Under the pieces are notes generated by a model. It saw nothing but the letters and a program-made list of their open reading frames with translations. It was not told the origin of the DNA and made no database searches. A program made the translations under genes and the position numbers. Source: an uncultured Opitutaceae bacterium (GTDB lineage: Bacteria; Verrucomicrobiota; Verrucomicrobiia; Opitutales; Opitutaceae). From it: a stretch of DNA of 64,000 nucleotides. This document shows, piece after piece, positions 42,284 through 51,954 of the stretch. The stretch lies in NCBI GenBank assembly GCA_937902925.1, contig CALFNN010000030.1, positions 54,587 through 118,586 on the forward strand. Direction: 5' to 3'. Position 1 is the stretch's first letter. Every line of letters begins with the position of its first letter.

Positions 42284-43609
42284 ATGAAAAAGTCCCGCGC
42301 GCATTTTCCCCGCATCAAGCCCATCGCCTACGAGGGTCCTGGCTCCGCGAATCCCCTCGCGTTCCGGCACTACGACCCCGACGAAAAGATCGACGGCCAG
42401 ACGATGAGCGCGCATCTGCGCTTCTCGATCGCCTACTGGCACTCGTTTCGCGGCATGGGCGCCGACCCGTTTGGCCCCGGCACGATCCAGCGTCCGTGGG
42501 AAAAAGGCCCGGACCCCGTCTCCATCGCGCAGGTCCGCATGGACGCCGCGTTCGAATTCTTCGCAAAAATCCGCGCGCCGTTCTGGTGCTTCCACGACCG
42601 CGACATCGCGCCCGAGGGACGCTCGCTCGCCGAGTCGAACCGCCACCTCGACCGGATTGTCGCGCACGCAAAGGACCTCCAGCGCGCCACCGGCGTGAAA
42701 CTTCTCTGGGGCACCGCCAATCTTTTTTCGAGCCCGCGCTACATGTGCGGCGCGGCGACCAATCCCGACGCCCACGTCTTCGCCTACGCCGCCGCCCAGG
42801 TGAAGAAGGCGCTCGACGTCACGAAGCAGCTCGGCGGGCAGAACTACGTTTTCTGGGGCGGCCGCGAGGGCTACGAGACGCTCCTCAACACCAACCTGAA
42901 GCGCGAGCAGGACCACCTCGCCGCGTTTCTGCACATGGCGGTGGATTATGCGAAGAGCATCGGTTTCACCGGCCAGTTCCTCATCGAGCCAAAACCCAAG
43001 GAGCCGACGAAGCACCAATACGATTTCGACGTCGCCAGCGGCGTCGCCTTCCTCCGCACCTACGGGCTGGAGAAACATTTCAAGTTCAACATCGAGACCA
43101 ACCACGCGACGCTGGCCGGCCACACCTTCAACCACGAAATCGAAGTCGCGGCCGCGCAGGGCATGCTCGGCTCGATCGACGCCAACAGCGGCGACCTGCT
43201 GCTCGGCTGGGACACCGACCAGTTCAACACCGACGTGAAGGAGCTCACGCTCGCCATGACGAGCATCCTGCGCGCCGGCGGACTCGGCCGCGGTGGCTTC
43301 AACTTCGACGCCAAGCTTCGCCGCCCGAGCATCGACCCCGAGGATCTTTTCCTCGCGCACATCGGCGGCATGGATGCCTACGCCCTCGCCTTCCGGCTCG
43401 CCCGCCGGATTCTCGCGGAGGGCAAGTTCGAGGACTTCGTCGCGGCGCGTTATGCGAGTTACGATTCGGGCTTCGGCCGCGACATCGAGAAACGCCGCGT
43501 CGGTTTCCGCGAACTCAACAAGCTCGTGCTCGGAAAACTCGGCGAACCCAAGCCTCGCTCGGGCAAACAGGAGTTCCTCGAGAACCTCCTGAACGCCTAT
43601 CTGCACTGA
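42284..43609 (+). CDS. xylA: Xylose isomerase
   Basis: A 441-residue class II xylose isomerase (D-xylose to D-xylulose, metal-dependent). The catalytic H104 and D107 are in [12 protein letters not shown]. Further motifs: [54 protein letters not shown] with metal ligands, and [20 protein letters not shown]. No xylulokinase or xylose transporter is adjacent. It lies 62 bases after the lyase gene and converges on a LacI regulator, which may control it. The ATG at 42284 gives [20 protein letters not shown], the usual class II start. Confidence 0.95.
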   Translation: MKKSRAHFPRIKPIAYEGPGSANPLAFRHYDPDEKIDGQTMSAHLRFSIAYWHSFRGMGADPFGPGTIQRPWEKGPDPVSIAQVRMDAAFEFFAKIRAPFWCFHDRDIAPEGRSLAESNRHLDRIVAHAKDLQRATGVKLLWGTANLFSSPRYMCGAATNPDAHVFAYAAAQVKKALDVTKQLGGQNYVFWGGREGYETLLNTNLKREQDHLAAFLHMAVDYAKSIGFTGQFLIEPKPKEPTKHQYDFDVASGVAFLRTYGLEKHFKFNIETNHATLAGHTFNHEIEVAAAQGMLGSIDANSGDLLLGWDTDQFNTDVKELTLAMTSILRAGGLGRGGFNFDAKLRRPSIDPEDLFLAHIGGMDAYALAFRLARRILAEGKFEDFVAARYASYDSGFGRDIEKRRVGFRELNKLVLGKLGEPKPRSGKQEFLENLLNAYLH

Positions 43610-43649
43610 GGCGCCGCCCCATTGCGGGCGCCCGGGTCCGCCGCCATCT

Positions 43650-44765
43650 TTACGTGACCGACTCCACGTTCCACGGACCCTTGGCCGTCTGACGCTTTCG
43701 CTCCGGCGATGCCGCGCGATCGCCCGACGGTCCGTCCGCCGGCGGCCGCACGGTCGGGCCCTCGATCCAGCGGGCGGGAATCGTGGTCGTCGTCGGCCAC
43801 TCGGGAACGCCACGCTCGTTGCGCTGCAGCTGGGCGATGAGAAGCTCGACGGCGCGGCCACCGAGTTCCACCGGTTGCTGGTCGAGCCCGGCGCAGGGGC
43901 GCGTCTGGTAAAGCACGTTGAGACTGACGAAGCCGTGAGTCTCGGGCAGGCGCGCACCGCACCCCTCCATCCAGTCGATCAGCTCGGTGAAATGGCCCAG
44001 CACCACGTCGGGGTTGAACCGCCGGAACCAGGCCTCGAATTCAGCCCGGCTGCGCTCCCCGGCGATCAACGGCGGCACGGGCTCGATATTTGCATGCGTG
44101 TCCAGAAACGTGCGGAACGCGGAGCTGAACCGGTGCTGGGTCCGTTCATCGCGGCCTTTCTCGACATACAAACCCGGGCGCAGGTAGCCCCGGGTCGCGA
44201 GCATGCCCAGCAGCGCGATGCTCGAACGATAGTGGTTGCAGCAAACGCAGTGGAGCGTCGGGCGGTCGATGATGTAATCCGTATAGACTCCCGCGTAGCG
44301 CGACCAATCGAGTTCCGACCAGTCGGGGGCATACCACGATGGCAGCAGGAGGACACCGTGGATGCCGCGCGACTGGAGAATCGAATCCAATCGCGGCACG
44401 GTGAGGTCGCGGTGATTGACGACGAATTCCTCGAGTTTGAACCCCAAGTCGGCGGCCCGGCTTTGTGCGCCACGCACCAACGCACGGTGAAACAGGCCGT
44501 GCGGCGGCCGGTCGGGCTCGAAGTTGTCGACCGCCGCCAGCACCCCACGAAACGTGCTGCCCCGCGAGCGCCGCAACTCCGACATCACCGCGGCCGCGAG
44601 CGGATTGCGCCGGTAGCCCGCCTCCCGCGCCGCCTTCAGCACCCGACGAACGGTCGCGGGATCGACCCGCCCCGCCCCGCGCAGCGCATCGGATACCGTC
44701 GTGTGGGACAAACCAAGCGTGCGCGCCAGCGAACGCACCGTGGGGGCCCGGGTGTCGGATTTCAT
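43650..44765 (-). CDS. LacI-family transcriptional regulator
   Basis: A 371-residue regulator. The N-terminal helix-turn-helix and hinge are visible (VRSLARTLGLSHTTVSDALR, RRVLKAAREAGYRRNPLAAA), followed by a periplasmic-binding-protein-like effector domain (residues ~75-345; FRGVLAAVDNFEPDRPPHGL, IHGVLLLPSWYAPDWSELDW, GFVSLNVL). The effector domain differs from classical LacI and matches the Verrucomicrobia-rich LacI subgroup with an extra Cys-rich stretch (CVCCNHYRSSIALLG). It converges on xylA (40 bp between stops), so control of xylA or the lyase is plausible but unproven. Effector unknown. Confidence 0.9.
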   Translation of the reverse strand: MKSDTRAPTVRSLARTLGLSHTTVSDALRGAGRVDPATVRRVLKAAREAGYRRNPLAAAVMSELRRSRGSTFRGVLAAVDNFEPDRPPHGLFHRALVRGAQSRAADLGFKLEEFVVNHRDLTVPRLDSILQSRGIHGVLLLPSWYAPDWSELDWSRYAGVYTDYIIDRPTLHCVCCNHYRSSIALLGMLATRGYLRPGLYVEKGRDERTQHRFSSAFRTFLDTHANIEPVPPLIAGERSRAEFEAWFRRFNPDVVLGHFTELIDWMEGCGARLPETHGFVSLNVLYQTRPCAGLDQQPVELGGRAVELLIAQLQRNERGVPEWPTTTTIPARWIEGPTVRPPADGPSGDRAASPERKRQTAKGPWNVESVT

Positions 44766-44999
44766 GCCGGACTGTAGGGCACCGCTTCCCGTGGGCATTG
44801 CAAGCCTAGACCGGCCACCACGCGCTCCGCTGCTCCCCGGGCGCGATCCCAGTCAGACCAATGGTAAACGGTTGCCGGAAGACATTGCGGCGAACTCCCA
44901 AGCGGACCCGTGAGCGCACTCCCGGCCTGGCGGGGAATCGTCCGGTGCGCTCCGAGCATCGTAAATAGAGAACACGCCGGGCGCGCCGGAAGAACCTTG
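44766..44999. promoter_or_regulatory. Divergent intergenic region between LacI regulator and STT3-like gene
   Basis: 234 bp lie between two divergent genes and must include their promoters. GGAAG at 44987-44991 is a suitable Shine-Dalgarno 8 bases before ATG 45000. No convincing palindromic LacI operator was found by eye. The region otherwise holds only short shadow frames. Confidence 0.35.
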
Positions 45000-47564
45000 A
45001 TGACTCGTGCCGTCTGCAAATACCGTTCGCCGCGAATGACCAGAAGGCGCGACGCGTTATCCGGGAAGCTCCGGCTTTTGCTGTGCGTCGCAATCCCGGT
45101 GGCGGTGATGAGCTACGTGGTCTGGGATTCCGTCGCGCGCAGCCGGCACATTCTGCGAGTGACAGCCAGCTACGGCGTCACCGTCGACGCACCCGCCGAG
45201 GATCCTCGGTCACCCACCGGCTATGAACACGGCCTCCGGTCCATGGTGCTGCCGGAAGCAGGCGAAGACACGGCGCATTGGGTGATGCAGACGCAGGCGA
45301 TGATCGCCCGCGGGGAATGGCGGATTCGCCGGGTCGATTACGACAACGCTCCGGCCGGACGCGAGGTGCACTGGGCGTCTCCGTTCCATTGGTGGCTGGC
45401 ACTGCTCGCGTGGTGCGATCACGTCGCCTCGGGCAGACCCCTCGGCATCTCGGTCGAGCGGGCGACGCTGTTCCAGGGCACGGTGATGTTCGCGTTGGTG
45501 CTCGCCGGCCTCATGCCGCTGCTGACGCGCCGCTTCGGCGGTGCGCCAGCAGGCCTCGCCGCGATCGGCGCCGTGGCGACCTCAACCTTCTACACCGATT
45601 TCCTGCCCGGCCGCGCCGATCACCACGGGCTCGCGAACATCTGCAGCCTGCTCACCGTGCTGCTCATCGTGGTCGGGAGCAGGCGCGGCGTGGCCGACGC
45701 CACGACGGGCGGGCCGGATCTCGCGACTGCCGGGGGTGAAACCCGCCAACTGGCGGAGCGGCGCGAACGGCGCGCGGCACAGCGGTGGTTCGCCGGATCC
45801 GCCATCGCCGGCGGCGTCGGCTTGTGGATCAGCGCCGCAACCATGGTTCCGGTGTTGATGGGCATCGGGCTGGGCGCGCTTTCGGCGAGCTGGGTTGGGC
45901 GCGGCCAGGAACGGCGCATTTCCTGGATCCATTCTCCGGGGCTGTTCCAACTCTGGGGTTTCGTCGGCGGCGGGGTCAGCCTGGCCGCCTACGTCATCGA
46001 ATACTTTCCCTCGCACTTTGGCCTGCGGCTCGAGGTCAATCATCCGCTCTATGCCGCCGCGTGGATCGGCGCCGGCCTCGTGCTCCGGCTGGCCGTGCAG
46101 GGCATGCATGGCGGCTGGCAGGCGCTCACGCGCCGTCAACTGGCCGTCGGCGCAGGCGGCGCGGCGCTCGTTGTCCTGCTCCCGGTGATCATTTTTGCCA
46201 CGGCGGCGAAAACGTTTGTCGTCGCCGATCCCTTCCTTTGGGAGCTCCACACGCGTTACATCGCGGAATTTCAGGGGCTCGCGCGGGTCATCGCCACAAA
46301 AGGGCTGACGTGGAACGTGGCGGCGTTGGGTTTGCCATTCTTCCTGCTCGTCCCCGCCGTCGTGATGGCGCTGCGCCGGGACACGCTGGCAGTGGTGAAG
46401 GTGGAACTCGCGCTTGCGCTCTGCCCGGCCCTGGCCGGCTGGATCCAGGGGTGGAATCAAGTCCGCTGGCTCGGTCTGGCCTACGCCCTGTCGATTCCCG
46501 TCGTCGCGGTTTTCTTCCGGGGCATTCGGGCCCGGGGAGAAAAATATTCGCGCCCGGCCGCGGCCTGGTCGATCGCGGGCGGATTGTTGTTTCTTCCCGG
46601 CCTCGTGCTGGCCGTCCAGCAGACGCTGCGGGCGGCGGAATTCAGCAACGCCGAGATCCGCACCCTCGCGCAACGCGACGTGGCGCACTGGCTCCGGCAA
46701 CGCACCGGCGACGCGCCCGTCGTCGTGGCCGGCTCGCCGACGGGCACGACCCTCCTGGTCTCGCAAGGCGGCTTCGCGGGACTGGACACGTTGTATTGGG
46801 AAAACGCCGAGGGCCTCCAACACGCCGCCGAGCTGTTTGCGGCGCCCTCGGCCGAGGCGGCCCATGAACTCGTCCGGCGTTTCGGCGTGACCCATTTCGT
46901 GTTTTTCTCGTGGGACCCCTTCGAAGCCGTGCTGGCGAAGCTGGCCCGCGGCCTGCCGGAAAACGCCCTCATTCCCCCGGACACGTTCATCGTGAAGCTG
47001 CTGACCTCGCTCGTGCCGCCACCGTGGCTGCGCGCGATCCCGTTCAAGCTGCCCGAGCACTCCGCGCTGCAAGGGCAGCAGATTCGGATTTGGGAGGTCG
47101 TTCCCGACCAGACTCCGGCGGAAGCTGCGGCCGCCAGCGCGAACTATTATCTCGAGCTGGGACAACCGGAGATCGCCGGGCGGCTCACGCCGGTCCTCGC
47201 GGGATTCCAGGACAATCTCGCCGCCACCGTGATGCTTGCGGGGATCGCGTCGCGACGGGGCGATGCCGCCGGATTCTCCGCCGCGTTCGAACGCGTCGTG
47301 GCCCAATTGGGTCAGGCGGATTCATTGCCGCTCGACGAGCACCTTCATCTCGTGGTCGTGCTTGCGGTCGGCCAGCGACCCGGCCTCGCCCGCGAGCAAC
47401 TCCTGTCCTGCATGCGACAAGTCAATGAACGCAGCCTGCGAGAACTTACCCCGGACACGCTCTCGGATTTGCTCGCTCTCGATGCAGGCCTGCAGGTCGA
47501 ATTCCGGAACCCAGCCTTGCAACAGCTGGCTCAACGCCTCGTGCCGCCGCTTGCCCGAAAGTGA
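45000..47564 (+). CDS. STT3/PglB-like GT-C membrane protein
   Basis: An 854-residue protein with a first TM (~25-41) and about a dozen TM segments up to ~545, then a soluble C-terminal region. The loop after TM1 has EDTAHWVMQTQAMIARGEWR (like the D-rich EL1 of oligosaccharyltransferases). A second acidic motif lies in FLPGRADHHGLANICSLLTV (~200-219), which parallels the (D/E)x(D/H)H region of STT3/AglB/PglB. The soluble part has FAGLDTLYWENAEGL and EAAHELVRRFGVTHFVFF, as in the domain downstream of WWDYG, but no WWDYG is present (SPTGTTLL occupies that place). It may transfer a lipid-linked glycan to protein or be a diverged relative. Start ATG 45000 was chosen because GGAAG precedes it; the track of M codons at 44910 and 45036 are alternatives. 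No assigned partner. Confidence 0.6.
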   Translation: MTRAVCKYRSPRMTRRRDALSGKLRLLLCVAIPVAVMSYVVWDSVARSRHILRVTASYGVTVDAPAEDPRSPTGYEHGLRSMVLPEAGEDTAHWVMQTQAMIARGEWRIRRVDYDNAPAGREVHWASPFHWWLALLAWCDHVASGRPLGISVERATLFQGTVMFALVLAGLMPLLTRRFGGAPAGLAAIGAVATSTFYTDFLPGRADHHGLANICSLLTVLLIVVGSRRGVADATTGGPDLATAGGETRQLAERRERRAAQRWFAGSAIAGGVGLWISAATMVPVLMGIGLGALSASWVGRGQERRISWIHSPGLFQLWGFVGGGVSLAAYVIEYFPSHFGLRLEVNHPLYAAAWIGAGLVLRLAVQGMHGGWQALTRRQLAVGAGGAALVVLLPVIIFATAAKTFVVADPFLWELHTRYIAEFQGLARVIATKGLTWNVAALGLPFFLLVPAVVMALRRDTLAVVKVELALALCPALAGWIQGWNQVRWLGLAYALSIPVVAVFFRGIRARGEKYSRPAAAWSIAGGLLFLPGLVLAVQQTLRAAEFSNAEIRTLAQRDVAHWLRQRTGDAPVVVAGSPTGTTLLVSQGGFAGLDTLYWENAEGLQHAAELFAAPSAEAAHELVRRFGVTHFVFFSWDPFEAVLAKLARGLPENALIPPDTFIVKLLTSLVPPPWLRAIPFKLPEHSALQGQQIRIWEVVPDQTPAEAAAASANYYLELGQPEIAGRLTPVLAGFQDNLAATVMLAGIASRRGDAAGFSAAFERVVAQLGQADSLPLDEHLHLVVVLAVGQRPGLAREQLLSCMRQVNERSLRELTPDTLSDLLALDAGLQVEFRNPALQQLAQRLVPPLARK

Positions 47565-47600
47565 GGCCGGCCCGATTCCCCCCGCCTCAGCGCCGCATTT

Positions 47601-49844
47601 TCACGGCGCAAGAGACTCAGCCTGCCGCAGCCGTCGCAACATTTCGCGTGCCGCGACAAGGTCCGGCTGGATTTTCAACGCGCTTTCGAACTGCTGGCGG
47701 GCCTCGGGATTCCGCCCGGACACCAGCAGGGCATAACCCACGTTGTAGTGTGCCTGCGCGCTATCCGGCCGGAGTCGCAGCGCAGCCTCGTAGTGCGTCA
47801 GTGCCTCCGCGCTCCGTCCCGCTTGGGAGAGCGCGGTGGCGAGATTGGTGTGAGCTTCGGGCCACTCGGGCCGCAGGCGCGCCGCCTGCTCCAGATGGGC
47901 AATCGCCTCGGGCAATCGGCCCATCTGCCCGAGGGCGACCCCAAGATTGAGTTGCGCCTCCGCGTGGGCCGGGTCGAGGCGGACGGCCTCCGCATAGTGC
48001 GCGACGGCGTCCGCGGCGCGGCCGAGGGCCGCCAGGGCCAGCCCCAGGTTGAAATGGACATCCGCCGAATCCGGATTCAGGCGCAACGCCTCGTCGAGGT
48101 GCCCGACCGCCGCCGCGCTTGCATTCAGGCGAAACAGGGCGACGCCCCAGTTGCTTTGGGCTTCCGCGTAGCGCGGATTGATGCGCACCGCCTGCGCATA
48201 ATGGTCGGCCGCTTCGGCCCACCGGCCGAGTTCCGCCAGCGCCACGCCAAAATGAAAATGCGTCTCCGCTGGCGACGGATCGAAGCGGAGCGCCGTCTCG
48301 AAGTGCGCCAGTGCCTCCTGCGGGCGGCCCAGCTTCGTCAGCACAATCCCGAGGTTCTGCTCCGCGTAAAAATAGTAGGGCAGGATCCGCACCGTCTCCT
48401 CCAACGGCGCCACCGCCTCGGCCAGATGCCCCGAGTTCATCAGCGCGAGGCCGAGGTTGTAGTGCGTGTTTGCCACCGAAGGATCGAGGCGCAGCGACTC
48501 CCGGAAGCGCGCGATGGCCTCGTCGAAGCGCCCGAGGTGGTAGTAGGCCAGGCCAAGATTATTTTCGGCCCGCGCGCTACCCGGACGGTGCCCCACCGTG
48601 TCCTCCCACAGCGACTGCTCGGAGCGATAGACGGTGTTGCGTCGCCACGTGCCCGCCGCGGTCGCAATCGCGAGAATCACGCCAATGGTCACCGCGATCC
48701 GCGAACCAAGCCAGATCGCGCCGCCGCAGATCACCAAGGCGATGATGGCCGCCAGCGGCAGATACATCCGGTGCTCGACAATCATCTGGAGGGTGCCGGG
48801 CACGATGCTCGTGGGAGCGAGGATGACGAAAAACCACGCCCCCAGGAATCCCGCCACCGGCCAGCGCCACAATGCGATCACGGTGGCCCCGAGCAGCGCG
48901 AGAACGGGGATCGCCCACGGCAGCGCAGCGGGCAGGCCTGGCGTCACGATCTTCCCGTAGTCGAACACGAGCGGATGCGGCCAGAACGCCAACCCGACAT
49001 AACGCGTGATCGCCTCGAATTGGGTCAGGCCATACCGCACCCAGAGCGAACCGACGTCGAAGCGGACCGTGCCGCCACGGTCGCCTCCCGTGCCCGCCAG
49101 CAGCCACAACAGCGGCAGCCATGTGGCGGCCAGCGCGAGCAGCGGCCAACGATGACGCCGCCACGCCTCCTTGAAACTTCCGCTGACGAACGTGCGGTCG
49201 TAGAGCAAAGCCACGATCGGGATCAGGGCCGCAATTTCCTTGGTGCCGACACCCAGCAGACAGGTTGTCACGGCCGCCGTCCACCACAACCATGGCCGGG
49301 GCGACTCCATCGCGCGCACGAACGCATAAAGCGTCACGAGGAAAAAAAGCCCCATCAACGACTCGGCGCGCTGGATGACATAGGTGACGGCCTCCGTCTG
49401 CAGCGGATGCAGGGTCCAAATCGCAGCGACCACGAGCGCCAGCGGCGTGCCCTGCCCGGCAAATTGCCCCGCCAGTGGCGGATGCCTCAAGGTGCGCCGC
49501 ACCAAGCCGAACAGCGTCAGTCCCGCCAGCGCATGGACGACGAGGTTCAGCGCGTGGTAGCTCCAGACGTTGAACCCACTGATCGCGTAGTTGATCGCGA
49601 GCGAGAGATTGAGGACCGGCCGCCCGCTCACGGTCATGCCCCAATCCGGCGGCGGTGACAATGCCCTCCCCGGGGGCCAGAGCTGGCGAATCGTCGGGTT
49701 GTCGAGGATCGACGAGACATCGTCGAACGTGAACGGCGCGTGAAATGTGTTCGCGTAAGCGACGAAGGCGCCGGCGACAATGATCAATCCGGCCAGCCCG
49801 GAGCCTCGCTTCCCAATTTTCACCCGGGGAATTTCCGCAGGCAT
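47601..49844 (-). CDS. TMTC-like GT-C membrane protein with nine C-terminal TPRs
   Basis: A 747-residue protein whose first ~450 residues are a multi-TM GT-C domain: acidic FTFDDVSSILDNPTIRQLW after TM1, HPLQTEAVTYVIQRAESLMG, WPHPLVFDYG and EHRMYLPLAAI. This matches TMTC1-4/DUF1736-type proteins of eukaryotes, which O-mannosylate cadherins. The C-terminal ~305 residues are nine 34-residue TPRs (first: RAENNLGLAYYHLGRFDEAI, last: AQAHYNVGYALLVSGRNPEA). It is the last gene of a three-gene minus-strand set, 43 bases after its paralogue, and converges on the STT3-like gene with a 36-bp gap. Donor and acceptor are unknown. Confidence 0.82.
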   Translation of the reverse strand: MPAEIPRVKIGKRGSGLAGLIIVAGAFVAYANTFHAPFTFDDVSSILDNPTIRQLWPPGRALSPPPDWGMTVSGRPVLNLSLAINYAISGFNVWSYHALNLVVHALAGLTLFGLVRRTLRHPPLAGQFAGQGTPLALVVAAIWTLHPLQTEAVTYVIQRAESLMGLFFLVTLYAFVRAMESPRPWLWWTAAVTTCLLGVGTKEIAALIPIVALLYDRTFVSGSFKEAWRRHRWPLLALAATWLPLLWLLAGTGGDRGGTVRFDVGSLWVRYGLTQFEAITRYVGLAFWPHPLVFDYGKIVTPGLPAALPWAIPVLALLGATVIALWRWPVAGFLGAWFFVILAPTSIVPGTLQMIVEHRMYLPLAAIIALVICGGAIWLGSRIAVTIGVILAIATAAGTWRRNTVYRSEQSLWEDTVGHRPGSARAENNLGLAYYHLGRFDEAIARFRESLRLDPSVANTHYNLGLALMNSGHLAEAVAPLEETVRILPYYFYAEQNLGIVLTKLGRPQEALAHFETALRFDPSPAETHFHFGVALAELGRWAEAADHYAQAVRINPRYAEAQSNWGVALFRLNASAAAVGHLDEALRLNPDSADVHFNLGLALAALGRAADAVAHYAEAVRLDPAHAEAQLNLGVALGQMGRLPEAIAHLEQAARLRPEWPEAHTNLATALSQAGRSAEALTHYEAALRLRPDSAQAHYNVGYALLVSGRNPEARQQFESALKIQPDLVAAREMLRRLRQAESLAP

Positions 49845-49887
49845 GCGCAACGAGTCAACGGTGCGCGGTCGCCACCGCCGGAGGCAG

Positions 49888-51954
49888 TCATCGGCGCTGA
49901 TCGCCCGGGTTACGCAGGGCAATAGCGCGGGCGAGATTGTCCTGCACCGAGCGATCGTCCGGCTGCTCGCGCAGGATCTGCCGGTATTGCGCAATGGCCT
50001 CGTCGATCTGGCCGGTCACGAGCAAGGCGTTGGCCAGATTGTTGCGCGCGACAAAGTAGTCGGGCGCAAGGGCCAGCGCCCGGCGGTAACGGCCGATCGC
50101 GGCGGCAAAATTCTCCCCCTCGGCCTCGATGTTGCCGAGCACGTAGAGGGCCTCGGGAAAATCCGGTTTTAGCGCGAGCGCGCGCTCGCACGCCTGGCGC
50201 GCGGCGGCGGGTTGGCCTTGCTGGGCACGCGCACTGGCGAGGTCGCACCAAGTCTGGGCGGCGTCGGGTTCGAGTCGCAACGCAGCCTCGAGATGCTCGA
50301 TCGCCGCCGCGCCGCGTCCCGACTGCAACAACGCCGCCCCCAAGTCGGCCTGCACATCGGCCGCCTGCGGCTCGAGGCGCAGCGCCTCCTCGTAGTGTGG
50401 CACCGCTTCGGCGGGACGACCGAGCGCCACCAACGCAATCCCCAGATCGACCTGCGCGTTGGCGTTGTTCGGATCCAGACGCACCGCCGTTTCCCCGTGC
50501 GGCAATGCCTCGGCCGGCCGGCCGAGCCGGGTGAGGGCATTGCAGAGGTTGAACTGCGTGACCGGATTTCCGGGCTGAATCCGGATCGCCGCCGTGTATT
50601 GCACCACGGCCTCGGGCACCCGTCCCAAATCCACGAGCGCGAGTCCCAGATTGGTGCGAGCGCGGGCGTTTTCGGGACATTTCATCACGGTATCGCTCCA
50701 CAAGGTGAGCTCGCTGCGGTAAGTGTCGTCGCGGCGAAACGTCAGCCAGCCGGCGGCCACGATCGCCGCCAACGCCACCATCCCGACTTTGCGGTCGGTG
50801 AGATGATAGATTCCGGCCACGGCCACGGCGATCACCGCCGCAAGGGGCAGATACATCCGGTGCTCAGCGATCGTTTGCACCGTCACCGGCACAACGCTGG
50901 AACTCGGCGCCAGAATCAGAAAAAACCACGCGCCCACAAAGCCGATGGCGGAACGGCGCCATGCCGCGATCGCCACCCCGAGGAACAGCAGCGTGAGGAG
51001 CAGCGCCTGGGGCCAGACTTCACGCAAACCTCCGGCCACCCCGTCGCCATAGTCGATCACCAAGGGATGCGGCCAGAGCGCGAGTTTCAGATAGAGAACA
51101 ATGGCTCGGCACTGCGTCAGCAGGTAATCCCAGGATGAAACGCCGAGGCCGACGCCGGCGGTGCCGCCGCGGGCGGCGGACGCGATCATGTCAAACCCGA
51201 GCAGCAACCATGTGCCCGCAAGAGCGAGATAAAGAATTCTTCGCCGCCGCCATGCCGCCGCAAAGCTCCCGGCCACGAACGTTCGATCATGCAGCAGCAC
51301 CATCAGCGGAGCGGAGACCATCACCTCCTTGGTCCCCATTCCCAGCAGGCAAGCCATCACCGCCAGTGCCTGCCACGCTTCCGGCCGGGGCGCGTCGATC
51401 GACCGGACATAACAATACATCGTCAGGAGATAAAACAGCCCCATCAGCGACTCGGCGCGTTGCACGATGTAGGTCACGGATTCCGTTTGCAGTGGATGCA
51501 GGGTCCAGAGGCCGGCAATCGTCAGCGCCAACCACCAGGCGTGCCGACAGAATCGCTCCGCGAGGAGCGGTAACGTCAGCGTGCGATGGACGAACCCCAG
51601 CAGCGTCAGCCCGGCCAACGCATGAATCACGAGGTTGAGCACATGATAACTCCACGTCGCAGGGCCGCTGATCGCATAATTAAGCGCGAACGACAAATTC
51701 AGGATCGGACGGCCCGCAACCGTCACACCGGTTCCCCGGGGAGGAGACAACGCGTCCGAGAGCGGCCAAAGATGCCGGATGCTGGGATTGTCGAGGATCG
51801 ACGCCCGGTCATCGAAAACGAAGGGCAACCGGAAGGTGTGGCCGTGAGCGGCAAGCACGACGCCGGCGATGAGCGCACCCGCCGCGACGACTTGCCCGGC
51901 CGATGGCACGGCGCCACGGGGTCGAGCGGGTTGAACTGCGTCGGCTTTCTTCAA
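49888..51954 (-). CDS. TMTC-like GT-C membrane protein with seven C-terminal TPRs
   Basis: A 688-residue paralogue of its neighbours. The membrane half has FVFDDRASILDNPSIRHLW, HPLQTESVTYIVQRAESLMG and EHRMYLPLAAV; the cytosolic or periplasmic half is seven TPRs. The TTG start (51954-51952) overlaps the stop of the upstream paralogue in TTGA, so translation is coupled. Its last TPR (FVARNNLANALLVTGQIDEA) is very similar to the last TPR of the upstream paralogue (NNLGNALLISNRIDEAIAQY), suggesting duplication or gene conversion at the 3' ends. Function as above. Confidence 0.82.
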   Translation of the reverse strand: MKKADAVQPARPRGAVPSAGQVVAAGALIAGVVLAAHGHTFRLPFVFDDRASILDNPSIRHLWPLSDALSPPRGTGVTVAGRPILNLSFALNYAISGPATWSYHVLNLVIHALAGLTLLGFVHRTLTLPLLAERFCRHAWWLALTIAGLWTLHPLQTESVTYIVQRAESLMGLFYLLTMYCYVRSIDAPRPEAWQALAVMACLLGMGTKEVMVSAPLMVLLHDRTFVAGSFAAAWRRRRILYLALAGTWLLLGFDMIASAARGGTAGVGLGVSSWDYLLTQCRAIVLYLKLALWPHPLVIDYGDGVAGGLREVWPQALLLTLLFLGVAIAAWRRSAIGFVGAWFFLILAPSSSVVPVTVQTIAEHRMYLPLAAVIAVAVAGIYHLTDRKVGMVALAAIVAAGWLTFRRDDTYRSELTLWSDTVMKCPENARARTNLGLALVDLGRVPEAVVQYTAAIRIQPGNPVTQFNLCNALTRLGRPAEALPHGETAVRLDPNNANAQVDLGIALVALGRPAEAVPHYEEALRLEPQAADVQADLGAALLQSGRGAAAIEHLEAALRLEPDAAQTWCDLASARAQQGQPAAARQACERALALKPDFPEALYVLGNIEAEGENFAAAIGRYRRALALAPDYFVARNNLANALLVTGQIDEAIAQYRQILREQPDDRSVQDNLARAIALRNPGDQRR

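Noticed and set aside
43610..43640. GGCGCC...GGCGCC inverted repeat between xylA and the LacI gene
   Set aside because: A short palindrome of GC-rich bases without a T tract is expected by chance at this composition; kept out of the terminator list.
45582..47306. Minus-strand 574-codon frame antisense to the STT3-like gene
   Set aside because: Polar, Gly/Arg/Glu-rich shadow with no structure; the plus strand has clear TM segments.
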